A stretch of 29,203 nt of DNA from 39-52-133 sp041488395. GTDB lineage: Bacteria; Pseudomonadota; Gammaproteobacteria; Burkholderiales; Gallionellaceae. Positions 15,549-22,559 of the stretch are shown here, one piece after another. Where the stretch lies: assembly GCA_041488395.1 (NCBI GenBank), contig JBGPPE010000014.1, positions 1-29,203 on the forward strand, given 5' to 3'. The position numbers and the translations under genes were made by a program. Below the pieces are notes generated by a model. That model was not told the origin of the DNA and did no database searches. It saw nothing but the letters and a program-made list of their open reading frames with translations. How positions within the stretch are numbered: the first letter of the stretch is position 1; each line of letters begins with the position of its first letter.

Positions 15549-15694
15549 TACCGCCCCCTTTGCGCATTAATCCCGGCCCATGTTTGTCATTATTCGCGAG
15601 CAGGCAAGATAGTATCTCAGCGTGGCCGAAGTGGGTAGCGCAGGCCTGTGTGATTTGATGATAAAAGCGTTCGAATGGGCAAGGAATCCCGGCA

Positions 15695-15721
15695 TTAGCC
15701 ATGCTAAACTTAGACTATAAA
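15695..15721 (+). promoter_or_regulatory. Candidate promoter with small dyad for the gene at 15774
   Basis: TATAAA at 15716-15721 is a plausible -10 box. TTAGC (15695-15699) and GCTAA (15703-15707) form a perfect dyad over the -35 position and could be an operator or chance. The 225-base divergent region 15549-15773 must also hold the promoter of the minus-strand lipid operon, which I could not place. Confidence 0.3.
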
Positions 15722-15773
15722 ACCGGATTGTTGCCCGGGTTAAGATCATTGAAACCGATTTACAGGAACAGCT

Positions 15774-16214
15774 ATGAAGACTTACCAGGAATTATTTGAT
15801 GGCACGCTCTGGGGGGTGATGCAGTGGAACCAGTGGGATGAACTGCGCGCCCGTCTGGGCGCGGGCTCTGACCAGTGGTACGTTTACGCCCTCGGCCATG
15901 ATGTGCCCGAGGCCCCCATCTCCGGCACCAAACTGGCAGTGATCCTGAATGAAATGGATGCCATGTTGCGCAAGGATCACAAGGAAAAATATCTTGGCAT
16001 CGTCTATGCAGATGATCTGGCCTCGCCAACGCTGATCAAGGTGTATGACCCCAACAATCTGGGTGCTTCCTGTGGCAGCAGCGGCCGTAAAATCTATCCG
16101 GGCTGGGTGTTGAGCCGCATGCAGCCAGAGCCCATGGTTAGTACCAGCCCCGTGCCGCAAAGCCGGTTGCGCTGGTGGCAGGAGCTGAAGGATAAATTGG
16201 TCAGCCATCATTAA
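15774..16214 (+). CDS. Hypothetical protein
   Basis: This 146-residue protein starts MKTYQELFDGTLWGVMQWNQWDELRARLG. It is soluble, with no signal peptide or membrane helix, and rich in Trp and Tyr. The segments YVYALGHDVPEAPISG, HKEKYLGIVYADDLASPTLIKVYDPNNLG and CGSSGRKIYPGWVLSRM suggest a compact alpha/beta fold with a glycine-cysteine turn. CAGGAA lies six bases before the ATG. The next gene follows after 33 bases. I do not recognise the family. The preserved frame, base use like its neighbours and a ribosome site support a real gene. Confidence 0.8.
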   Translation: MKTYQELFDGTLWGVMQWNQWDELRARLGAGSDQWYVYALGHDVPEAPISGTKLAVILNEMDAMLRKDHKEKYLGIVYADDLASPTLIKVYDPNNLGASCGSSGRKIYPGWVLSRMQPEPMVSTSPVPQSRLRWWQELKDKLVSHH

Positions 16215-16247
16215 AATTGTCCAGCTGCACTGCATGGAAAGGTAGTG

Positions 16248-16643
16248 ATGAAAAACAAAAAGCCATTGCGTGTCCCGGTGACCGAAGGACTAAAGGATAT
16301 CTACTCGATGGATATGCGCCTGGCCTATCAGGCCGCCTTGCTCGGGCAGTTTAATGTCGTTGCATTTGGTCGTCTGGCAGCTGCGATTGCTGTGGTGCGC
16401 ACCGCGCTCGAACAAAAGCAGAGCCAGATCCCGATGGCTATTGAGACACTCGATACGTCGATTACCACCTTGATGCAGGTGAAGGATAAAGGCGATGGAA
16501 GCGATGTGTGGGAGATTGGCGAGAGTGAATTACCTGTTGTGCTAAGCGGGATAGAGATGGCCGAGCAGTGCATCGGCACGCTGGATGTTTCTTTGCTGGA
16601 GCAGACGGCGGCGCAACTGTTAAAGACTATGGCTGGCGGATAA
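16248..16643 (+). CDS. Hypothetical small helical protein
   Basis: This 131-residue protein starts MKNKKPLRVPVTEGLKDIYSMDMRLAYQAALLGQ and is mostly helical. A hydrophobic, alanine-rich region near residues 35-55 (FGRLAAAIAVVRTALEQKQ) is not long enough to be a clear membrane helix. AAAGG precedes the ATG at 16248; the in-frame GTG at 16245 is less likely. It ends eleven bases before the exported hydrolase gene, so the two are probably cotranscribed. Function unknown. Confidence 0.75.
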   Translation: MKNKKPLRVPVTEGLKDIYSMDMRLAYQAALLGQFNVVAFGRLAAAIAVVRTALEQKQSQIPMAIETLDTSITTLMQVKDKGDGSDVWEIGESELPVVLSGIEMAEQCIGTLDVSLLEQTAAQLLKTMAGG

Positions 16644-16654
16644 TGGAGAGAAAT

Positions 16655-17383
16655 ATGCGATATCTGGCATTGATGTTTTTGTTGCTGACTGCAGCATTTG
16701 CGCAGGCCGCTGATTATGCGCGCGAGCAGAAATGGGCGGACGAAGTCACCCCGGGTGTGGTGGTAGGCGATCCAGTCTATCTGGAGCAGGCCAACGCCCA
16801 CAAATTCCTGACGCTGTTTACCGAGACCCCGCATGCCAAAGCAGCGCTCCTCATCGTGCATGGCCTGGGCGTGCATCCTGACTGGGGTTTGATCGGTGTG
16901 CTGCGCAGCCAGCTGGCCGAGCACGGCTACACCACGCTGTCGGTGCAGATGCCAGTGCTGGCCAATGAGGCAGGCGAGCAGGATTATCCTGCCACTTTTG
17001 CGGAAGCCTCTGAACGCTTGCAGGTGGCGGTGGATTTTCTGCATGCCAAGGGCTACCAGAAAATTGCCATCGTTTCCCACAGCATGGGCTCACGCATGAC
17101 GCACGGCTATCTCAGTGCTCACCCCGCTGCGCCGATTGCAGCCTGGGTGGCGATCGGCATGGGCTCGGCTGACAGTTACGCAGCCATGAAAATGCCGGTG
17201 CTGGACCTGTACGGTGCGAATGATTTGCCGCAGGTGCTGAACGGCGCCAAGCAGCGCGGGCAAAGCCTCAAGGGCAAGGCAAAGTCGAGCCAGGTAGTGG
17301 TGCCGCATGCCGACCATTTCTTTAATGACCATGACACCGAGCTGGTGCAGAACGTACAGAGCTATCTGGATAAAGCGCTCTGA
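16655..17383 (+). CDS. Exported alpha/beta hydrolase, DUF3530-like
   Basis: This 242-residue protein has a Sec signal peptide (MRYLALMFLLLTAAFAQAA, cleavage near residue 19). The mature part has hydrolase features: ALLIVHGLGVHPDWGL (oxyanion region, 63-79), a nucleophile elbow SHSMGS with Ser143, and a late histidine in VVPHADHFFNDHD. YGANDLP near the last third fits the acid-residue strand. The arrangement matches the DUF3530 type of periplasmic hydrolases, whose substrates are unknown. GGAGAG four bases upstream fixes the start at 16655; a longer frame from 16568 overlaps the previous gene and lacks a signal sequence. Confidence 0.85.
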   Translation: MRYLALMFLLLTAAFAQAADYAREQKWADEVTPGVVVGDPVYLEQANAHKFLTLFTETPHAKAALLIVHGLGVHPDWGLIGVLRSQLAEHGYTTLSVQMPVLANEAGEQDYPATFAEASERLQVAVDFLHAKGYQKIAIVSHSMGSRMTHGYLSAHPAAPIAAWVAIGMGSADSYAAMKMPVLDLYGANDLPQVLNGAKQRGQSLKGKAKSSQVVVPHADHFFNDHDTELVQNVQSYLDKAL

Positions 17384-17407
17384 AACAACCTTGCCACAAG
17401 GATCGTG

Positions 17408-17788
17408 ATGGGCGCACTCACTCCGTCAGCTCAGGCATTAGACCTTCAGCTCGCTCAACTCGGCCAGGAGTTTATCTGTGCCACGCCGCTGCCAGATAGC
17501 CGGGTTCAGCTGCGTTTCCTCGGGCCATTCCAGGGGCAGACCGTGGTCTGGGACATGCAGCTCAGAACCCTCGCGGATTGCCGCCAGTCTGCCGGCGAAA
17601 ATTCTTCCATCCCTTGCCCCTTTATCGAGATTGCCGCAGGTGCGCAAGGCATGCACCCCATCACCGTTGCACTGGATTTGCCCAGCATCGACGAGCCGGT
17701 GATCCGCAAAACCATCATCATGGTGCGCAACTACAAGCTGTTGAAAATCGGCAGAATCGAATTCTGCCCTTCTGTTGCAGCAGGCTGA
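17408..17788 (+). CDS. Hypothetical protein
   Basis: This 126-residue protein starts MGALTPSAQALDLQLAQLGQEFICATPLP. It has no obvious signal peptide, although a short ALA-like site at 9-11 is possible. The body is beta-rich: SRVQLRFLGPFQGQTVVWDMQLRTL, then PITVALDLPSI and KTIIMVRNYKLLKIGRIEF. There are four cysteines (FICAT, ADCRQ, IPCPF, EFCPS), unusual for so small a protein, which could pair if it were exported. AAGGA five bases upstream supports the ATG at 17408 over the in-frame GTG at 17405. It precedes the exporter operon by 74 bases. I cannot name a family. Confidence 0.7.
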   Translation: MGALTPSAQALDLQLAQLGQEFICATPLPDSRVQLRFLGPFQGQTVVWDMQLRTLADCRQSAGENSSIPCPFIEIAAGAQGMHPITVALDLPSIDEPVIRKTIIMVRNYKLLKIGRIEFCPSVAAG

Positions 17789-17862
17789 AAAAGCACAGGG
17801 GGCGCTAATATTCGGACAGCGGGCAGGTGTACCATAACAACTGTTCGAAATAGGGAGTGAGC

Positions 17863-19161
17863 ATGTCCGTTCTGCAATTTATCAAGTCCCCTGAATTCAG
17901 CAAGCACAAAGCCAGGTTGCTCAAATGGGGCATCTTTATACTGCTCGGCATCGTGGGGCTTGCGGCACTATGGTTTGCGGGCAGGGCCAAGCCTGTGGCG
18001 GTCACCTTGAGCAAGGTGGAGCGCGGCACCGTTGAGGCAACGGTCAGCAATACGCGTGCCGGCACGGTCAAGGCCTGTCGCCGCGCCAAAATGTCACCCC
18101 CGGCGGGCGGGCAGATTTCCAGGTTGACGGTTAAAAAGGGCCAGCGCGTGGTGGCAGGGCAGGTGCTGCTGGAGCTGTGGCACAAGGATCTGCATGCGCA
18201 GGAAGACCTGGCGCAAGACCAGCTGGCCACCGCCAAAAGCCATGTCAAGGAAGCCTGTGCCATGGCCGAGGCAGCGCAGCGCGATGCCGAACGTGCGCGC
18301 CAACTGCGTGAGCAGGGCTTTATTTCTTCGCAGCAGCTGGACCGCACCCTGACCGATGCCAATGCACGCCAGGCCTCCTGTGAGGCGGCGCGTGGCGAAG
18401 TGGAGCAAAGCAATGCGCGCATCGACGTGGCCCGCGCCGGACTGGAGCGCATGACGCTGCGCGCACCATTCAGCGGCATTGTGGCGGACATCAGCGGCGA
18501 GCTGGGCGAGTATGCCACCCCGTCGCCGCCGGGTATCCCCACGCTGCCCGCGATCGACCTGATCGACGACAGCTGCATGTATGTCAGCGCGCCGATCGAC
18601 GAGGTGGATGCGGCTAACGTCAAGGTGGGGCAGTTGGCGCGCATTACGCTGGATGCGATCAAGGGCAAGGCCTTCGCCGGCAAGGTCAAGCGCATTTCAC
18701 CCTACGTGCTGGAACTGGAAAAACAGGCGCGCACCGTCGAAATCGAAGTGGAGTTTGCCGAGCGCCAGCCCCTATTAGGTGTGACGGAACCTTCAGGTGC
18801 AGGTGGGGCTGGCCAGCGGTTGCTCCCGCAAACGGCTGACTCTGTCAGTAACGTGTCGCAACCGCCGACCTCCGAAAACCTGCTGGTGGGCTACAGCGCC
18901 GATGTCGAAATCGTGCATAACACCCGTGCCAATGTACTGCGCATTCCCACGCAGGCACTGCTCGAAGGCAAGCACGTGCTGGTCTACCGTGCCGATGGGG
19001 TTCTTGAAGATCGTATTGTGAAGACCGGCCTGGCCAACTGGGAATACAGCGAAGTCACCGACGGACTGAAAGAAGGCGACCAGATTGTGATGTCGCTCGA
19101 CCGTCCGGGAGTCAAGGCCGGGGCCAAAGTGCAGCCGGAAGCAGCGAAGCCCGCCAAATGA
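17863..19161 (+). CDS. HlyD/MacA-type membrane-fusion adaptor
   Basis: This 432-residue periplasmic adaptor is anchored by one N-terminal helix (residues 21-40). It has the usual order: a lipoyl half-motif (AGTVKACRRAKMSPPAGGQISRL, then VKKGQRVVAGQVLLEL), a long alpha-helical hairpin (about 108-195), the second lipoyl half (LRAPFSGIVADI), a beta-barrel and a membrane-proximal domain. It links the inner-membrane ABC pump to an outer-membrane channel such as TolC. Oddities are four cysteines (72, 132, 173, 238) and an insert of about 35 Gly/Pro/Ser-rich residues at 305-340, just before the usual GYSADVEI. The stop overlaps the ATPase start by ATGA. GGGAG at 17853-17857 sets the start. Confidence 0.93.
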   Translation: MSVLQFIKSPEFSKHKARLLKWGIFILLGIVGLAALWFAGRAKPVAVTLSKVERGTVEATVSNTRAGTVKACRRAKMSPPAGGQISRLTVKKGQRVVAGQVLLELWHKDLHAQEDLAQDQLATAKSHVKEACAMAEAAQRDAERARQLREQGFISSQQLDRTLTDANARQASCEAARGEVEQSNARIDVARAGLERMTLRAPFSGIVADISGELGEYATPSPPGIPTLPAIDLIDDSCMYVSAPIDEVDAANVKVGQLARITLDAIKGKAFAGKVKRISPYVLELEKQARTVEIEVEFAERQPLLGVTEPSGAGGAGQRLLPQTADSVSNVSQPPTSENLLVGYSADVEIVHNTRANVLRIPTQALLEGKHVLVYRADGVLEDRIVKTGLANWEYSEVTDGLKEGDQIVMSLDRPGVKAGAKVQPEAAKPAK

Positions 19162-19838
19162 TAGCCCTTAGCCAAGTCAGCCGCAGCTTCACGGTCGGCG
19201 ACCAGCAGGTGCAGGCGCTGCGCGGCATCGACCTGCACATTGCGGCGGGGGATTATGTCTCCATCATGGGGCCGTCCGGTTCCGGCAAATCCACCCTGCT
19301 CAATCTGATCGGCCTGCTCGATCGTCCGTCTTCCGGCACTTACAAGCTGGATGGTGGCAACGTCACCGCGCTGGATGATGTGCAGCAGGCGAAGGTGCGC
19401 AGCGAGAAGATCGGCTTTGTGTTCCAGTCTTTTCATCTGGTGCCGCGCCTCACTGCCGCGATGAACATCGAGTTGCCGATGATGCTGGCGGGCATCGCGC
19501 CCGCCGAACGCAAGGAGCGCGTGGCAAAACTGGTGGAGAACTATGGCCTGAAGGACAGGGCCGACCACCGGCCGGACCAGCTTTCCGGCGGGCAGCGCCA
19601 GCGCGTGGCGATTGCGCGTGCCACCAGCATGCATCCCGCGGTGTTGCTGGCCGATGAACCAACTGGCAATCTCGATCAGACCACCGGCAGGGAGGTGATG
19701 AACCTGCTCGAACAACTGCTCGAGCAGAAAGTCGCGCTGATCGTGGTGACGCATGACCCGGTGATCGGTGGCCGCGCCGTGCGGCAGATCCACATGGTGG
19801 ATGGGCAGATTATTTCCGATTCGCCACCTGCACGCTGA
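19158..19838 (+). CDS. MacB/LolD-type ABC transporter ATPase
   Basis: This 226-residue nucleotide-binding subunit has Walker A GPSGSGKST at 38-46, Q-loop FVFQSFHLVPRLT near 87-99, signature LSGGQRQRVAIARA at 142-155, Walker B VLLADEPTGNLD at 162-173 and H-loop VVTHD. The QSFHLVPRLTAxxNIELPM pattern places it in the MacB/LolD/FtsE branch, which drives FtsX-type permeases by mechanotransmission rather than moving a substrate through the membrane. The usual ALAxxP after the signature is ATSMHP here. Unlike E. coli MacB, the ATPase is a separate protein with two separate permeases downstream. Confidence 0.95.
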   Translation: MIALSQVSRSFTVGDQQVQALRGIDLHIAAGDYVSIMGPSGSGKSTLLNLIGLLDRPSSGTYKLDGGNVTALDDVQQAKVRSEKIGFVFQSFHLVPRLTAAMNIELPMMLAGIAPAERKERVAKLVENYGLKDRADHRPDQLSGGQRQRVAIARATSMHPAVLLADEPTGNLDQTTGREVMNLLEQLLEQKVALIVVTHDPVIGGRAVRQIHMVDGQIISDSPPAR

Positions 19839-19847
19839 AAAGCAATC

Positions 19848-19977
19848 AGCCACAGAGACCACAGAGAACACAGAGGAAAATCCATTGTGCGAATTGTTTT
19901 TTTATTCATGTACAGGTTACGGCAGTTCACAGGGAATGCCCACCATTCGCTCTGTGGGCTCTGTGATCTCTGTGGCT
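19848..19977. repeat. CACAGAG inverted-repeat element, copy C (130 bp)
   Basis: The left arm (19848-19876) has three ACAGAG units spaced nine bases apart after AGCC. The right arm (19950-19977) is its reverse complement with about three mismatches and ends GTGGCT as in copies A and B. It fills nearly the whole 164-base gap between the ATPase and first permease, inside an operon. The permease ribosome site (GGAAG at 19992-19996) lies just outside. Confidence 0.85.
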
Positions 19978-20002
19978 TGAATTTTTGTTCTGGAAGTTCA
20001 AC

Positions 20003-21211
20003 ATGAAGCTTGCCGACACGCTGCAGTTCGCCACCGGCAGCCTGCGCGGCAGCCCGGCGCGCACGCTGCTGATGATGCTGGCGATGTCGATCGGCGTGGC
20101 GGCCGTGGTGGTGCTCACTGCCCTGGGTGAAGGTGCGCGTCTCTACGTGGTCAATCAATTTTCCTCGCTCGGCACCAACCTGGTGATCGTGCTGCCGGGA
20201 CGCACCGAGACGGCCGGCATCACCCCCGGCATGCTGCTCGGGCAAATTCCGCGCGAGATTACGCTGGACGATGCGGAGGCCGTCCTGCGCAGCCCTGCGG
20301 TCAAGCGCATCGCGCCGCTGACGATAGGTTCGGCCACGCTGTCGCGCGATGCGCTGAACCGCGAAGTGGTGGTGCTCGGCTCGACCGCGGACTTGCTGGA
20401 AGTGCGCCACATGGAGATGGGACTGGGGAAGTTCCTGCCGCCGGGCGACATCCATGAGAGCGCTTCGGTGTGTGTGCTGGGCAACCAGATCAAGCGCGAG
20501 TTGTTTGGCAACGAGCAGGCGATCGGGCAGTGGATCAGGCTGGGCGACCGGCGTTTCCGCGTGATCGGTGTGCTGGCTGCGCAGGGCGAGTCGATGGGCA
20601 TGCGCACCGATGAACTGGTGATCGTGCCGGTCGTTTCCGCGCATCAGTTGTTCAATACCTCCGGGCTGTTCCGCATCCTGATCGAGGCGAAGAGCCGCGA
20701 GGTCATCGAGCAGGCCAAGCATGATGCCGAACAGATCATGTTCCAGCGCCACAGCGGCGAGAAGGACGTGACGGTGATCACGCAGGATGCCGTGCTGGCC
20801 ACCTTCGACCGCATCCTCACCGCGCTGACCATGGCGGTGGGCGGCATCGCCGCGATCAGCCTGGCCGTGGCCGGTGTGCTGATCATGAATGTGATGCTGA
20901 TCGCCGTGGCGCAACGGGTCAAGGAGATCGGCCTGCTCAAGGCGCTGGGTGCGCCGGGCCGGCAGATACGCAACCTGTTCTTCGCCGAAGCCGCGCTGCT
21001 CTCCGGTGTCGGCAGCCTGTCCGGGCTGGTGCTGGGCTATGCCGGCAGCCTCATCATCGGCAAGATCTACCCCAGCCTGCCGGTGTCGCCGCCGTGGTGG
21101 GCGGTGCTGGCGGCCTGCGCCACGGCGCTGGGAACCGGCATCCTGTTCAGCGTGTGGCCGGCACGGCGCGCAGCGCGGCTTGATCCGGTTGCGGCCCTGG
21201 CAGGACGATAA
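20003..21211 (+). CDS. FtsX/MacB-family ABC permease, first subunit
   Basis: This 402-residue permease has the MacB topology: one membrane helix near residues 20-42 (LLMMLAMSIGVAAVVVLTALGEGA), a large periplasmic domain (about 45-270) and three C-terminal helices (about 275-300, 325-348 and 360-382). EIGLLKALGAPGRQIRNLFFAEA is the conserved coupling segment, and it ends PARRAARLDPVAAL. The periplasmic part contains the usual GTNLVIVLPGR after helix 1 and RFRVIGVLAAQGESMG. The ATG at 20003 is chosen because of GGAAG upstream; an in-frame TTG at 19985 lies within the end of the repeat spacer. It probably pairs with the second permease as a heterodimer. Confidence 0.93.
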   Translation: MKLADTLQFATGSLRGSPARTLLMMLAMSIGVAAVVVLTALGEGARLYVVNQFSSLGTNLVIVLPGRTETAGITPGMLLGQIPREITLDDAEAVLRSPAVKRIAPLTIGSATLSRDALNREVVVLGSTADLLEVRHMEMGLGKFLPPGDIHESASVCVLGNQIKRELFGNEQAIGQWIRLGDRRFRVIGVLAAQGESMGMRTDELVIVPVVSAHQLFNTSGLFRILIEAKSREVIEQAKHDAEQIMFQRHSGEKDVTVITQDAVLATFDRILTALTMAVGGIAAISLAVAGVLIMNVMLIAVAQRVKEIGLLKALGAPGRQIRNLFFAEAALLSGVGSLSGLVLGYAGSLIIGKIYPSLPVSPPWWAVLAACATALGTGILFSVWPARRAARLDPVAALAGR

Positions 21212-21237
21212 TGAGTACAGCCATGGCCATGCATTTC

Positions 21238-21349
21238 GTCATTCCCGCGCAGGCGGGAATCCAGCGTCTCTATTTATTATGCAGTTGGCTTTTGTCCCGC
21301 TACGCGGGGTTTGTTCAATTAGCTGGATTCCCGCCCGCGCGGGAATGAC
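21238..21349. repeat. Inverted-repeat element with ATTCCCGC ends (112 bp)
   Basis: The 28-base arms 21238-21265 and 21322-21349 are reverse complements with one mismatch. Each arm is itself a hairpin (ATTCCCGC...GCGGGAAT), like the dRS3-type and similar ATTCCC-N-GGGAAT repeats common in proteobacteria. The 56-base centre has another small hairpin (CCCGC tac GCGGG). It fills the gap between the two permease genes and ends six bases before the second permease ATG, so it supplies that gene's ribosome-binding region. Confidence 0.88.
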
Positions 21350-21355
21350 TCGACT

Positions 21356-22555
21356 ATGTTACTTCCTGATCTGGTCAAACTCACCACCTCCAGCTTCGTG
21401 ACCTATCGCATGCGCAGCTTCCTCACCGGGCTGGGCATTGCCATCGGCATCACCGCGGTGATCCTGCTCACTTCCATCGGTGAAGGCCTGCACCAGTTCG
21501 TGCTGGCGGAGTTCTCGCAGTTTGGCACCAACATCATCACCATCCAGCCGGGCAAGACGCAGACGCAGGGCGGCAACGTCGGCGTGCTCGGTTCGGTGCG
21601 GCAGCTCACGCTGGATGATGCGGATGCGCTGCGCCACCTGCCCTATGTCGAGAACGTCAATCCCAGTGTGATGGGCAACGCCGAAGTGCGTGCCAATGGC
21701 AAGACACGGCGCATTACCGTGTTCGGCGAGGGGCGCGATTTCGCCCGGGCATTCACCATGAAGGTACAGAGCGGCAGCTTCTGGCCGGACGAGGACAACG
21801 AGCAGGCGCGCGCCCTGGTAGTGCTCGGCGCGAAGGTGAGCGAGGAACTGTATGGCGACCAGAACCCGCTCGGCAGCTATCTGCGCGTTGGCGGGCAACG
21901 CTATCGCGTGATCGGCGTGATGGAGCCGAAAGGACAGGTGCTCGGGCTGGATCTCGATGACACCGTGTTCATCCCGGCCGCGCGTGCGATGGAGCTGCTC
22001 AACCGTTCCGGCCTGATCGAGATGCAGGTGAGCTACCGCGCCAGCGCCGATGTGAGCACGGTGATACGGGTGATCAGCGAGCGCCTGAAGGAGCGGCACG
22101 GGCGTGAGGACTTCACCATCATTTCGCAGGAAGAGGCACTGGAAGTGCTGGGCTCGGTGCTCGATGTGCTCACCTTCGCCGTCGGCGCGCTCGGCGGCAT
22201 TTCGCTGCTGGTGGGCGCGGTGGGCATCCTCACCATCATGACCATGGCCGTCACCGAACGCACTTCTGAAATTGGCCTGTTGCGCGCCCTCGGCGCGCAA
22301 GAGCGGCAGGTGCTGACATTATTCCTGGGCGAGGCCATGCTGCTCTCTGCGGTTGGCGGGCTGGCCGGGCTGGCCCTTGGGATGGGCATGGCACACGGCC
22401 TGCACGCGTTGTTTCCGGCCTTGCCGGTGCACACGCCGCTGCTGTTTGCCGTAGTGGCCGAGGTTACAGCCGTGTTGATCGGGCTGCTTGCCGGAGTGGC
22501 GCCGGCGCGGCGTGCTGCGCGCATGGACCCGGTGGAAGCACTGCGCACGGAATGA
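21356..22555 (+). CDS. FtsX/MacB-family ABC permease, second subunit
   Basis: This 399-residue permease is paralogous to the preceding one. The first helix is near residues 19-43 (MRSFLTGLGIAIGITAVILLTSIGEG), followed by a periplasmic domain with FGTNIITIQPGKT and YRVIGVMEPKGQVLGLDLDD. Three C-terminal helices come next, with the coupling segment TERTSEIGLLRALGAQERQVLTLFLGEA and the tail PARRAARMDPVEALRTE. There is no proper Shine-Dalgarno: the nearest purine run, GGGAA, lies in the arm of the repeat 11 bases upstream. Poor initiation could make this subunit scarcer than its partner. earP follows four bases after its stop. Confidence 0.93.
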   Translation: MLLPDLVKLTTSSFVTYRMRSFLTGLGIAIGITAVILLTSIGEGLHQFVLAEFSQFGTNIITIQPGKTQTQGGNVGVLGSVRQLTLDDADALRHLPYVENVNPSVMGNAEVRANGKTRRITVFGEGRDFARAFTMKVQSGSFWPDEDNEQARALVVLGAKVSEELYGDQNPLGSYLRVGGQRYRVIGVMEPKGQVLGLDLDDTVFIPAARAMELLNRSGLIEMQVSYRASADVSTVIRVISERLKERHGREDFTIISQEEALEVLGSVLDVLTFAVGALGGISLLVGAVGILTIMTMAVTERTSEIGLLRALGAQERQVLTLFLGEAMLLSAVGGLAGLALGMGMAHGLHALFPALPVHTPLLFAVVAEVTAVLIGLLAGVAPARRAARMDPVEALRTE

Positions 22556-22559
22556 TTTT

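Noticed and set aside
8607..19977. CRISPR-like arrangement of CACAGAG repeats
   Set aside because: The copies are kilobases apart, inverted within each element and differ in centre length; there are no regular spacers and no cas genes.
19676..20914. 412-codon minus-strand frame across the ATPase end, repeat and first permease
   Set aside because: It crosses two real plus-strand genes and a repeat; the protein has no recognisable motif.
21238..21349. Insertion sequence between the permease genes
   Set aside because: Only 112 bases with no transposase frame and no clear target-site duplication; it is a short repeat element.
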